Below, one piece after another: positions 19,203-27,612 of a DNA stretch of 64,000 bases. Source of the stretch: Dechloromonas sp. TW-R-39-2 (lineage in GTDB: Bacteria > Pseudomonadota > Gammaproteobacteria > Burkholderiales > Rhodocyclaceae); contig NZ_CP045202.1 of the NCBI RefSeq assembly GCF_016864195.1, positions 434,001 through 498,000 on the forward strand, written 5' to 3'. The notes under the pieces were generated by a model. That model had not been told where the DNA came from, did no database searches, and worked only from the letters and a program-made list of their open reading frames with translations. Both the position numbers and the translations under genes were made by a program. The number at the start of each line of letters is the position of its first letter. Position 1 is the first letter of the stretch.

Positions 19203-19820
19203 TCAGAAGCCGCCGGATTCGAGCCAGTGTTCGATTTGCGGCAGGCGGTCGGCGCCGAAGAAGGCTTCGCCGTCGATGATCAGGTGAGGAGAACCAAAAA
19301 CGCCGGCCTGTAGCGCGGCGTCGACTTCGTCCTTGAGCCGGGCCTTGATTTCCGGGCTTTGCAGCGCGGCACCCAGTTTGTCGCGGTCGACACCGAATTC
19401 GGCAGCAATTTCGAGCACGGTTTCCGGTGCGGAAATGTCGCGGTCAGCAACGAAGAAGGCGCGATAGACCGCCAGCGCAAATTGCTTGGCCAGCGCAATA
19501 TCTTGTCCAGCCAGCCAGTAGAAGGCGCGAGCGGCGTTTTGTGTCGGCAGCGGGAAGCGGCTCGGCATGTTGTAGGGAATGCCCATGTGGCGCGCGGAGC
19601 GTGCGAAATCATGAAACATGTAGCTGGCTTTGCTGCTTGCACCGACAACGGGCGGACGCGAGCCAGTCGCCTGGAAAATGATGCCGAGTAGTACAGGGTG
19701 CCAGGTGACGCTGCGCCCGTAACGCGCGGCGAGGGCATCGATTTTTTCAGCCATCAGGTAACCGTAGGGGCTGGAAAAATCAAAATAGAAATCGATCGGG
19801 GTGTTGGCTGAGTCGGCCAT
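19203..19820 (-). CDS. DsbA-family 2-hydroxychromene-2-carboxylate isomerase-like protein
   Basis: This 205-residue thioredoxin-fold protein begins with IDFYFDFSSPYGYLM (residues 9-23), the Ser-containing active-site start of the HCCA isomerase/kappa GST-like branch. The CxxC of true DsbA is missing. The GVFGSPHLIIDGEAFFGADRL block near the C terminus is typical. Members isomerise aromatic-ring breakdown products using glutathione, and related proteins occur in many acyl-CoA clusters. Its substrate here is unknown. It lies eight bases before the LOG-family gene. Confidence 0.85.
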   Translation of the reverse strand: MADSANTPIDFYFDFSSPYGYLMAEKIDALAARYGRSVTWHPVLLGIIFQATGSRPPVVGASSKASYMFHDFARSARHMGIPYNMPSRFPLPTQNAARAFYWLAGQDIALAKQFALAVYRAFFVADRDISAPETVLEIAAEFGVDRDKLGAALQSPEIKARLKDEVDAALQAGVFGSPHLIIDGEAFFGADRLPQIEHWLESGGF

Positions 19821-19892
19821 GAGTTGTCTCCTCGTTAATGCGGTCGCCGGTTTTTATTGTTTTGACCGGTCGACCGCGGTGTTTGTGTGTGC

Positions 19893-21029
19893 TTACTCGC
19901 TGGCGATGCTACGTCCGATAACGAGGCGCTGAATGTCGTTGGCCCCTTCGTAGATCTGGCAGATACGTACGTCGCGGTAGATGCGCTCGACCGGGAAGTC
20001 GCTGGTATAGCCAACGCCACCGTGGATCTGGATGGCGTCGGAAGCGATCTTCTCGGCGGCTTCCGAGGCGAACATCTTGGCCATCGAGGCTTCCTTCAGG
20101 CAGGGCTTGCCGGCGTCCTTGAGCTGGGCGGCACGCCAGACCATCAGGCGGGCAGCATCGAGCAGGGTGTTCATGTCGGCCAGTTTGAAGTTGACGGCTT
20201 GGTGATCGATGATCGCCACGCCGAAAGTGACACGCTCCTTGGCGTAGCGGATGGCGGCTTCAAAGGCGGCGCGGGCCATACCAATGCTCTGGGCGGCGAT
20301 GCCGATACGGCCGGCTTCGAGGTTGGAAAGGGCGATCTTGTAGCCTTCGCCTTCCTTGCCGAGCAGCGCCGAGGCCGGCACGCGGCAGTTTTCCAGGATG
20401 ATCTGCACGGTGTCGGAAGCGTGCTGGCCCATTTTGTCTTCGGTGCGGCCAACGATGAAGCCCGGGGTATTGGTCGGGATCAGGAAGCAGGAAATCCCCT
20501 TCTTGCCGGCCGCCTTGTCGGTCACCGCGAAAACGATGGCCATGTGGGCGTGCTTGCCGGTGGTGATGAACTGCTTGACGCCGTTCAGCACGAAGTGGTC
20601 GCCATCCTTGTCGGCGCGGGTGGTGATCGCAGCGGCATCGGAGCCGGTGTGCGGCTCGGTCAGACAGAAGCAGCCGAGCTTTTCGCCACGGGCGAGCGGC
20701 TTGAGCCATTCTTCCTTCTGCGCGTCGGTACCGTACTTCATGGTGATGCCGCAGGCCAGCGAGTTCTGCACCGAGACGATGGTCGAGGTGGCGCCATCGC
20801 CAGCGGCGATTTCTTCCAGGGTCAGCACCAGGCTCATGTAATCCATGCCGGCACCGTCCCATTCCTCGGGGACGACCATGCCCATGGCACCGAGTTCGCC
20901 CAATTCTTTCAGGGCTTCGGCCGGGAAGGTGTGGTTCTTGTCCCATTCGGCGGCGAAGGGGGCGAGGCGCTCCTGCGCGAAAGCGCGCATCGAGTCACGG
21001 ATCATTTCTTGTTCTTGGGTCAGGATCAT
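19893..21029 (-). CDS. Acyl-CoA dehydrogenase (short-chain type)
   Basis: This 378-residue flavoenzyme oxidises an acyl-CoA at the alpha-beta bond. It has the FAD-binding CFCLTEPHTGSDA and the C-terminal QIHGGVGYTSDFPVER. The catalytic base E361 lies in YEGANDIQ, the usual position for short-chain and 2-methyl-branched acyl-CoA dehydrogenases and different from the isovaleryl-CoA position. It therefore complements LiuA and may act on isobutyryl- or 2-methylbutyryl-CoA or butyryl-CoA. Its start overlaps the EamA transporter stop by four bases. Confidence 0.9.
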   Translation of the reverse strand: MILTQEQEMIRDSMRAFAQERLAPFAAEWDKNHTFPAEALKELGELGAMGMVVPEEWDGAGMDYMSLVLTLEEIAAGDGATSTIVSVQNSLACGITMKYGTDAQKEEWLKPLARGEKLGCFCLTEPHTGSDAAAITTRADKDGDHFVLNGVKQFITTGKHAHMAIVFAVTDKAAGKKGISCFLIPTNTPGFIVGRTEDKMGQHASDTVQIILENCRVPASALLGKEGEGYKIALSNLEAGRIGIAAQSIGMARAAFEAAIRYAKERVTFGVAIIDHQAVNFKLADMNTLLDAARLMVWRAAQLKDAGKPCLKEASMAKMFASEAAEKIASDAIQIHGGVGYTSDFPVERIYRDVRICQIYEGANDIQRLVIGRSIASE

Positions 21030-21931
21030 GCTGTTCTCTCCGAAAAAATTGTTGTCAGCCAGACGCCGGCAATGACCAGCAGGCCGCCGCCAAGGACGGC
21101 GATGCCGAGTCGTTCGTCAAGCAGCAGGGCAGCCTGCAGCACGGCAAAGACCGGGACCAGGTTGACGAAAGCCGAGGCCTTGGCTGCGCCCAGGCGTTTG
21201 ACGCCGTCGGCAAACCAGGTGAAGCCGAGTGCGGTACCGCCGATGGCCAAAAAGGCGATGCTGCTCCAGACGCGCCACGACCACTCGCTCAGTTCGATGC
21301 CGCCTTGCAGCATTGCCGTCGTACCGAGTAGTGCAGCACCGATCAGGCTGGCGTACAGCGTTGCGCCGAGCGGCGAGATGGTTCTTGTCGCCCGTCGGCC
21401 GATGAAGGTGTAAACCGTCCAGCACAGGACGCAGCCGATAATCAGCCACTCACCCAGTCCGACCGCGCCATGCAGCAGCGCGAATGGATCGCCGTTGCCG
21501 ATCACCGTCAGGCAGCCGGCCAGTGCGATGCCGATGCCAGCCAGTTTGACCGGCGTCATCCGTTCCTGGCCGAGAAACCAGGCAGCCAGCGCGGCGACGA
21601 CCGGATTGAGTGCGACGACCAGAGCGCCGCGTCCGGCCGGGATGTGCTTCAGGCCGTAAAAAAAACACAAGGCATAGATGAAGATGCCGGTCAGTGCCAG
21701 GCCGGTGACGCTCCCCCATTCGCCGCTGCTCTGGAGCCGCGGGATGCGGCCTTCGCTGAGCAGCGCATAGCCGGCAAGGACCAGTCCGGCAAGGAGAAAC
21801 CGGAAGGCGGCAGCCATCAGCGGTGCAGGAAGCTCCTGCGCCACGATGCGTCCCGCAATCCAGGTGCCGCCCCACATGAACATGGCCCCGACAAGCTTGA
21901 GATAGGTGATCGAACCGGCCTGCTGTGGCAC
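21026..21931 (-). CDS. EamA/DMT-family transporter
   Basis: This 301-residue membrane protein has about ten hydrophobic helices and two EamA repeats. The first repeat opens with LVGAMFMWGGTWIAGRI, and the second has VYTFIGRRATRTISPL and a C-terminal LDERLGIAVLGGGLLVIAGV. The family exports small metabolites, often amino acids. Tight packing between thiolase and acyl-CoA dehydrogenase, with overlaps on both sides or zero spacing, suggests export of a branched-chain metabolite. That is inference. Confidence 0.88.
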   Translation of the reverse strand: MPQQAGSITYLKLVGAMFMWGGTWIAGRIVAQELPAPLMAAAFRFLLAGLVLAGYALLSEGRIPRLQSSGEWGSVTGLALTGIFIYALCFFYGLKHIPAGRGALVVALNPVVAALAAWFLGQERMTPVKLAGIGIALAGCLTVIGNGDPFALLHGAVGLGEWLIIGCVLCWTVYTFIGRRATRTISPLGATLYASLIGAALLGTTAMLQGGIELSEWSWRVWSSIAFLAIGGTALGFTWFADGVKRLGAAKASAFVNLVPVFAVLQAALLLDERLGIAVLGGGLLVIAGVWLTTIFSERTA

Positions 21932-23122
21932 TTAGAGCATTTCCACTGCCAGTGCCGTGGCTTCGCCGCCGCCGATGCACAGCGAAGCGATACCGCGCTT
22001 GCCGCCGGTCTTCTTCAGGGCGCCAAGCAGGGTCACGATGATGCGTGCGCCGGAAGCGCCGATCGGGTGGCCCAGTGCGCAGGCGCCACCGTGGATGTTG
22101 ACCTTCTCGGCCGGCAGCTTGAGATCGTGCAGGGCGGCCATCGTGACGACGGCAAAGGCTTCGTTGATTTCCCACAGATCGACGCTGTCAGCCGTCCAGC
22201 CGGTCTTGGCCAAGAGCTTTTCCATCGCGCCGACCGGAGCCGACGGGAAGAGGGCCGGGACGCCGGCGTTGGTCGTGTGGCCGACGATTTTGGCGATCGG
22301 CTTGAGGCCGAGTTCGGCGGCTTTGGATGCGCGCATCAGGACCATGGCGGCTGCGCCATCGGAAATCGACGACGAGTTGGCGGCGGTTACGGTGCCGTCT
22401 TTCTTGAATGCCGGCTTCAAAGTCGGGATTTTTTCGACGTTGACCGCGAAAGGACCTTCATCCTTGTCGACCACGACATCGCCCTTGCGGCCGGCAACGG
22501 TGACCGGGGCAATTTCCCAGTTGAAGGAGCCGTTGTCGCTGGCTTCCTTGGCACGGGTGGTCGAGCGGATGGCGTATTCGTCCTGTGCTTCGCGGGTGAA
22601 GCCGTAGCTGCTGGCGCATTCTTCGGCAAAAGTGCCCATCAGGCGACCACGGGTTTCCTTGGCGTAGGCATCTTCCAGACCGTCCATGAACATGTGGTCG
22701 AGCATCTGGCCGTGGCCGAGGCGGTAGCCACTACGTGCCTTGGGCAGCAGGTACGGGGCATTGGTCATCGACTCCATGCCGCCGACCACGGTAACGCCGC
22801 TCGAACCAGCGAGAATGCCGTCGTGGCCAACCATCGTGGCTTTCATGCCGGAGCCGCAAACCTTGCTGACCATCGCGCAACCCGCCGACAGCGGCAGACC
22901 GGCGAGCAGTGCCGCCTGGCGCACCGGTGCCTGGCCGACGCCGGCCGGCAGGACGCAGCCCATCAGCACTTCTTCAACCAGATTGGCGTCGATGCCGGCA
23001 CGCTCGACAGCAGCCTTGATGGCGACGGCAGCGAGTTGCGGACCGGTCAGGCCGGCAAAGGCACCCTGAAAGCCGCCCATCGGGGTACGGGCGGCGGAAA
23101 CGATAACGATCGGGTCATTCAT
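21932..23122 (-). CDS. Acetyl-CoA C-acetyltransferase (thiolase)
   Basis: This 396-residue thiolase interconverts acetoacetyl-CoA and two acetyl-CoA. The nucleophile C89 is in VSKVCGSGMKA, the catalytic H352 in GHPIGASG, and C382 in CIGGGEA. It would process acetoacetyl-CoA made from the LiuE product once activated. Run in reverse, it would begin polyhydroxybutyrate synthesis for PhaC. No phaB-like reductase is in this window. It lies 33 bases after the GNAT-carbonic anhydrase gene. Confidence 0.93.
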   Translation of the reverse strand: MNDPIVIVSAARTPMGGFQGAFAGLTGPQLAAVAIKAAVERAGIDANLVEEVLMGCVLPAGVGQAPVRQAALLAGLPLSAGCAMVSKVCGSGMKATMVGHDGILAGSSGVTVVGGMESMTNAPYLLPKARSGYRLGHGQMLDHMFMDGLEDAYAKETRGRLMGTFAEECASSYGFTREAQDEYAIRSTTRAKEASDNGSFNWEIAPVTVAGRKGDVVVDKDEGPFAVNVEKIPTLKPAFKKDGTVTAANSSSISDGAAAMVLMRASKAAELGLKPIAKIVGHTTNAGVPALFPSAPVGAMEKLLAKTGWTADSVDLWEINEAFAVVTMAALHDLKLPAEKVNIHGGACALGHPIGASGARIIVTLLGALKKTGGKRGIASLCIGGGEATALAVEML

Positions 23123-23155
23123 GCTGAGTTTCTCCTTAGCGGTTTGTTATTGGGT

Positions 23156-24304
23156 TCAGGCGTCAAGCGCCTTCAAAGCGGCGTCGTAGCGTGCCGGCAA
23201 GTCGGACAGGCAATCGACAGTGATGCCGAGGTCGTGGATATGGCCATCCTTGAGGCCATAGATCCAGCCGTGGACGGTGAGTTGCTGGCCGCGTTGCCAG
23301 GCATCCTGGACCACCGGGTTGTGGCAGACATTGGCCACCTGTTCGAGTACGTTCAGCTCGCACAGGCGATCATGGCGCTGTGCTTCGGGCAGGCTGTCGA
23401 CGTTGGCCAGGTGCTTGTTGTGCACGTCATGGACGTGGCGCAGCCAGAGATCGACGATGCCGACCCGGTCACGACGCAGTGCGGCACCGACGCCGCCACA
23501 GCCATAGTGGCCGACAACCATGATGTGCTTGACCTTGAGCACATCGACGGCGTACTGGATGACCGACAGGCAGTTCAGGTCGGTATGGACGACGACGTTG
23601 GCGACGTTGCGATGAACGAAAACCTCGCCCGGCAGCAGGCCGACGATCTGGTTGGCCGGCACGCGTGAGTCCGAGCAGCCGATCCAGAGGAACTCGGGGG
23701 TTTGCAGCTGTGACAGCTTGTCGAAATAGGTCGGATCGACTTCCTGCATCTGGTTGGCCCAGGCACGATTGAAGTCGAACAGGTGCGACAGGTTTTCGCT
23801 GCGGATTTCCTCTTCCGACCAGTTGTCGAGATCGAGCGCGAGGAACATCGTGCCTTCGATCGGTGTCTGGTAATAATTCGGTGCTTCGGTAAAACCCAGT
23901 TCGCGGTAGAGCTTCACGGCCATGCGCATGTTGGGCAGGGTGTCGATCATCAGTTTGCGATAACCAATTTCCTTGGCTGCCTTGATCGCCGCCATGGCCA
24001 GCGCATTGCCGACGCCGTGGCCGCGTTCTTCCGGCTCGACGTAGAGGCGCTTCATTTCGCACACGCCTTCGCTGCCGGCCAGTGAGCGGACACCGACGCA
24101 ACCCGCCGGTCGACCGTCAATTTCGGCAAAAAACAAGCGTCCTTCCGGTGCCGAATAAGCGCCGGGCAGCGAGGCCATTTCCTGATCGAAATTTTGATAC
24201 GACAGATCGACGCCGAGCCAGGCTGCGTAATTGCGGAAGTACTGGCGTACCTGCTCCAGTGCTTCGGTATCGTTGGCGGTGAGGGTGCGAAGAGTAACGG
24301 TCAT
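23156..24304 (-). CDS. GNAT acetyltransferase fused to beta-carbonic anhydrase
   Basis: This 382-residue fusion has two domains. Residues 1-155 form a GNAT domain with the acetyl-CoA-binding RGHGVGNA (94-101). Residues 165-382 form a beta-carbonic anhydrase with zinc ligands C210 (GCSDSR, with D212 and R214), H266 and C269 (GHYGCGG). The second half interconverts CO2 and bicarbonate, the substrate of LiuD in the same array. The acetyltransferase target is unknown. No stop or frameshift separates the halves, so the fusion is genuine. Similar fusions are annotated in other Proteobacteria. Confidence 0.92.
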   Translation of the reverse strand: MTVTLRTLTANDTEALEQVRQYFRNYAAWLGVDLSYQNFDQEMASLPGAYSAPEGRLFFAEIDGRPAGCVGVRSLAGSEGVCEMKRLYVEPEERGHGVGNALAMAAIKAAKEIGYRKLMIDTLPNMRMAVKLYRELGFTEAPNYYQTPIEGTMFLALDLDNWSEEEIRSENLSHLFDFNRAWANQMQEVDPTYFDKLSQLQTPEFLWIGCSDSRVPANQIVGLLPGEVFVHRNVANVVVHTDLNCLSVIQYAVDVLKVKHIMVVGHYGCGGVGAALRRDRVGIVDLWLRHVHDVHNKHLANVDSLPEAQRHDRLCELNVLEQVANVCHNPVVQDAWQRGQQLTVHGWIYGLKDGHIHDLGITVDCLSDLPARYDAALKALDA

Positions 24305-24356
24305 AAGTGAGTGCTCCTGTTGCCGAGCCCCCGTCGGGAGCCCGGCGGGAGCATGT

Positions 24357-25529
24357 TTATGCGGTTTCCGCGAAGAGTTCGCGACCGATCAGCATTCTAC
24401 GGATTTCGGAGGTACCTGCCCCGATCTCGTAGAGCTTGGCATCGCGCCAGAGACGACCGGTCGAATATTCATTGGTGTAACCAACCCCCCCCAGCGTCTG
24501 GATTGCTTCACCGGCCATCCAGGTGGCTTTTTCGGCGGAATAGAGAATGGCGCCAGCGGCATCCTTGCGCAGCGTACGGGCGTGGTCGGTGTTGTCGCAG
24601 GCGCGGCCCAGCGCATAGACGTAGGCGCGGTTGGCCATCCAGGTCGAATACATGTCGGCGACCTTGCCTTGCATCAACTGGAATTCGCCAATTGCCTGGC
24701 CGAACTGCTTGCGTTCGTGCAGGTAAGGGACGACGACGTCCATGCAGGCAGCCATGATGCCGAGCGGACCGCCGCAGAGCACGGCGCGTTCATAGTCGAG
24801 GCCGGACATCAGTACCTTGGTACCGTTGCCGACGCCGCCGAGCACGTTCTCTTCCGGGACTTCGCAGTCGTCGAAAAACAGCGGGAAGGTGTTGGAGCCG
24901 CGCATGCCCAGCTTGTCGAGGTGGGTGCCGTGGGTAAAACCCTTCATGCCCTTTTCGACGATGAAGGCGGTCATGCCCTTGGCGCCGGCATTGATGTCGG
25001 TCTTGGCGTAGACGACCAGCGTATCGGCATCGCCGCCGTTGGTGATCCACATCTTGGCGCCGTTCAGGACGTAGCGGTCGCCCTTTTTGTCGGCTTTCAG
25101 TTTCATCGAAACGACGTCCGAGCCGGCATTCGGTTCGGACATGGCCAGCGCGCCAACATGCTCGCCGGAGATCAGTTTGGGCAGGTATTTCTGGCGCTGC
25201 GCTTCAGTACCGTTGCGGCGAATCTGGTTTACGCACAGATTCGAGTGTGCACCGTAGGAGAGGCCGACCGAAGCGGACGCACGCGAAATTTCTTCCAGCG
25301 CGACGATATGGGCGAGATAGCCCATGTTGGTGCCACCATATTCCTCGCCGGCGGTCATGCCGAGCAGGCCCATGTCGCCGAATTTTTTCCACAGGTCGGC
25401 CGGGAATTCGTTAACGCGATCGATTTCTGCGGCACGCGGGGCGATTTCGGCATCGGCAAAGGCCTTGACCGCATCGCGCAGCATGTTAATGTCTTCACCG
25501 AGACCGAAGTCGAGGCTAGGGATGTTCAT
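24357..25529 (-). CDS. liuA: Isovaleryl-CoA dehydrogenase
   Basis: This 390-residue FAD enzyme oxidises isovaleryl-CoA to 3-methylcrotonyl-CoA, the first committed step of the pathway, and passes electrons to ETF. The FAD motif [16 protein letters not shown] and the flavin segment [10 protein letters not shown] are present. The catalytic base E247 lies in [13 protein letters not shown], the special position found in isovaleryl-CoA dehydrogenases rather than in short-chain enzymes. [11 protein letters not shown] is near the C terminus. It is the second structural gene after the LiuR-type operator. Confidence 0.94.
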   Translation of the reverse strand: MNIPSLDFGLGEDINMLRDAVKAFADAEIAPRAAEIDRVNEFPADLWKKFGDMGLLGMTAGEEYGGTNMGYLAHIVALEEISRASASVGLSYGAHSNLCVNQIRRNGTEAQRQKYLPKLISGEHVGALAMSEPNAGSDVVSMKLKADKKGDRYVLNGAKMWITNGGDADTLVVYAKTDINAGAKGMTAFIVEKGMKGFTHGTHLDKLGMRGSNTFPLFFDDCEVPEENVLGGVGNGTKVLMSGLDYERAVLCGGPLGIMAACMDVVVPYLHERKQFGQAIGEFQLMQGKVADMYSTWMANRAYVYALGRACDNTDHARTLRKDAAGAILYSAEKATWMAGEAIQTLGGVGYTNEYSTGRLWRDAKLYEIGAGTSEIRRMLIGRELFAETA

Positions 25530-25544
25530 GGTTTGTCTCCGTTT

Positions 25545-25994
25545 TTAAGTTTGTTTTTCAGTTTTGCCGTGCATCACCATGATGGTTTGCTGCATCAGCG
25601 CACAGAGTGTTTCCCGGCCGTCTTTCACGGCGAAGACTTCAGCCTGGGTCACGATCAGTGTTCTTCCGGGGCGGACAACCTTGCCGCGGGCAATCAGTTT
25701 TTCTCCATCGGCCGGGGCGACCAGATTCATCTTGTATTCCACGGTCAACACCGAAGCGGAAGGAGAAACCATGGTCATTGCCGCATAGCCGGCTGCCGAG
25801 TCGGCGATCATGCCGACCACGCCGCCATGGACGAAACCGTGTTGCTGCTCGACACCCGACCAGTGGGGCAGGTGGATTTCCGTCAGCCCGTGTTCGACAA
25901 CCGGCAGGGTTGCCTGAATCAAGGTCATGGCGTTTTGCCGCGCAAAACTGTCGCGGACGCGGTCGGAAAAGTGCGGATCGGAAATATGCGTCAT
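25545..25994 (-). CDS. PaaI-type hotdog thioesterase
   Basis: This 149-residue hotdog-fold protein contains GFVHGGVVGMIADSAAGYAA, which matches the HGG-x-D-type active site of PaaI thioesterases. These hydrolyse acyl-CoA thioesters and rescue CoA stuck on dead-end intermediates. It is the first gene after the LiuR operator. A predicted -10 box ends seven bases before its ATG, so the message may be leaderless from this start. An in-frame Met 22 codons downstream is an alternative if transcription begins inside the frame. Confidence 0.86.
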   Translation of the reverse strand: MTHISDPHFSDRVRDSFARQNAMTLIQATLPVVEHGLTEIHLPHWSGVEQQHGFVHGGVVGMIADSAAGYAAMTMVSPSASVLTVEYKMNLVAPADGEKLIARGKVVRPGRTLIVTQAEVFAVKDGRETLCALMQQTIMVMHGKTEKQT

Positions 25995-26000
25995 GGCATG

Positions 26001-26028
26001 ATTGTATTTACGTTGACGTTAACGTCAA
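26001..26028 (-). promoter_or_regulatory. Promoter of the liu array
   Basis: On the minus strand a TTGACG -35 (26023-26028) and a TACAAT -10 (26001-26006) are 16 bases apart. The expected start point is the A of the thioesterase ATG at 25994. The LiuR-type palindrome covers the -35 and much of the spacer, an arrangement common for MerR-family control. Confidence 0.6.
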
Positions 26029-26029
26029 C
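26012..26029. promoter_or_regulatory. LiuR-type operator palindrome
   Basis: GTTGACGTTAACGTCAAC is a perfect 18-base palindrome between the MerR-family gene and the first structural gene. The core ACGTTAACGT resembles the operators described for LiuR in proteobacteria, here with TTG...CAA flanks. A TTTACG half-site adjoins it. Confidence 0.75.
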
Positions 26030-26057
26030 TGGTTGAACAAAGTTTTTTGCCGGCGGT

Positions 26058-26453
26058 TCATCCAGCCTTGCTCCTGCGTACCAGTTCTTCGCTGCACTGC
26101 TGCTCGAACTGGCCGATTTCGCTCAACATGGCTTCAATGTCTTCGCGCTGCTGCTCAAGCGCCGCACGGCGTTTTTCCATGATGCGCAGACATTCGATCA
26201 GCTGTGGCGTTTCGTCCTCGGTATTCGAGTACATGCCGATCAGGTCCTTGATCTCGGCCAGCGACAGGCCGAGCCGCTTGCCGCGCAAGGCCATTTTCAG
26301 GCGGGCCCGATCGCGCCGGGTGAATACGCGGGTTCGTCCTTCGCGTTGCGGGGCGAGAATGCCCTGATCTTCCCAGAAGCGGATGGTGCGCGGGGTGATG
26401 CCGAATTCGCGGGCCAGATCCGAAATGGCGAAGGTCGTGGAGGAGGCGTTCAC
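26058..26453 (-). CDS. liuR: MerR-family regulator LiuR
   Basis: This 131-residue regulator has an N-terminal winged helix, AISDLAREFGITPRTIRFWEDQGIL (abridged: ITPRTIRFWEDQGIL), followed by RTRVFTRRDRARLKMALRGKRLGLSL and a coiled-coil dimerisation helix. The RTIRFWEDQGIL form is typical of the LiuR branch that controls leucine/isovalerate genes. I chose GTG because AAGGA lies 9 bases upstream; a TTG nine codons earlier has no ribosome binding site. A perfect palindromic operator lies just downstream, before the structural genes. Confidence 0.9.
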   Translation of the reverse strand: MNASSTTFAISDLAREFGITPRTIRFWEDQGILAPQREGRTRVFTRRDRARLKMALRGKRLGLSLAEIKDLIGMYSNTEDETPQLIECLRIMEKRRAALEQQREDIEAMLSEIGQFEQQCSEELVRRSKAG

Positions 26454-26555
26454 AATGTGATCCTTGAATAATTCGGGCAAGTAAATCAGAAGAAAGGTGT
26501 TTTTTCAATCCGCTACCGTATGGTAATTTGTCCGGCCACGTCTTCTGGACTCATC

Positions 26556-27581
26556 ATGTCTTTGCATTATCCTCACGCCCAACCGCCCGCCGCCGGCGAA
26601 TTGACCGAAGTTGCTCCGGGTGTTTTCTGGTTGCGCATGCCGCTCCCTTTTCAGCTTGATCACATCAATCTCTGGCTGCTGCGCGATGGTGATGGGTGGG
26701 TCATTGTCGATACCGGTTTTCCCGATGATGCCGTACGCGAAACCTGGTCGCGGATCATCGATTCGCTGGATGGCCCGGTAACGCGGCTGATCGTCACGCA
26801 TTTCCATCCCGACCATCTGGGTCTGGCGACCTGGCTGATGGAAAAGACGGGCGCTCCCTTATTGATGACCAGCGGCGAGTTCCTGACGGCGCATGTTGTC
26901 TGGCATGAAGTGGCGGGCCATGGTGCGCGTTTCATGGTCGACCAGTTCCGCCAGCACGGACTGGATGCCGAGCATCTGGCTAAATTCGAAAAGCGCGGTT
27001 CGGGTTATCGCAAGGCAGTGCCGGCTTTGCCGGACTACTACCAGCGGATCAAGGCGGGGGACGTCGTCACGGTCGACGGCAAAAAATGGCAAATAATCAT
27101 TGGCCATGGACATGCGCCTGAGCATATGGCGCTTTACTGCGCGGAACTTGACGTGGTAATTTCCGGCGACATGCTTTTGCCGAGAATTTCGACGAATGTC
27201 AGCGTTTTTGCTGCAACGCCGGATGCCGATGCCTTGGGCTGGTATCTGACGTCGCTGGATGAAATGGCTCGTCTGATTCCGGAGAAGACTCTTGTGTTGC
27301 CGTCGCACGGGTTGCCGTTTTATGGCGTTCAACCCCGGGTGGCGGATTTGCACGCGCACCATGAAGAACGGTTGCGTGCCCTGGAGAATAGCTGTGATGA
27401 AGCGCCGAAGAGCGCAGCCGAATTGCTCGATGTGCTGTTTCAGCGGGCACTCGATACGCATCAAACAATGTTTGCGATGGGCGAGGCAATCGCTCATCTC
27501 AATTACCTTGAACAAGCTGGTCGGATGTCACGAGTGACCGATACCGATGGTGTAATTCGATTCTTGCGGTTGCAGCAATAA
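26556..27581 (+). CDS. Metallo-beta-lactamase fold hydrolase
   Basis: This 341-residue protein has the metal motif HFHPDHLG (THFHPDH), then IIGHGHAPEH, the bridging Asp in SGDMLLP, and PSHGLPF. This set fits glyoxalase II-like or lactonase/thioesterase MBL proteins with a helical C-terminal region. It is divergent from liuR and lies 31 bases before phaC. It could be a hydroxyacyl-thioester hydrolase tied to acyl-CoA or PHA metabolism, but the substrate is unknown. The start is ATG (MSLHYPH); an in-frame GTG upstream extends into the liuR promoter and is less likely. Confidence 0.84.
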   Translation: MSLHYPHAQPPAAGELTEVAPGVFWLRMPLPFQLDHINLWLLRDGDGWVIVDTGFPDDAVRETWSRIIDSLDGPVTRLIVTHFHPDHLGLATWLMEKTGAPLLMTSGEFLTAHVVWHEVAGHGARFMVDQFRQHGLDAEHLAKFEKRGSGYRKAVPALPDYYQRIKAGDVVTVDGKKWQIIIGHGHAPEHMALYCAELDVVISGDMLLPRISTNVSVFAATPDADALGWYLTSLDEMARLIPEKTLVLPSHGLPFYGVQPRVADLHAHHEERLRALENSCDEAPKSAAELLDVLFQRALDTHQTMFAMGEAIAHLNYLEQAGRMSRVTDTDGVIRFLRLQQ

Positions 27582-27612
27582 CCCGCCGCGCACTGACAGA
27601 GGGAGTTTGAAG

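Noticed and set aside
21470..23668. 732-residue plus-strand open frame
   Set aside because: It is antisense to EamA, thiolase and carbonic anhydrase genes and spans their boundaries, so it is a shadow frame.
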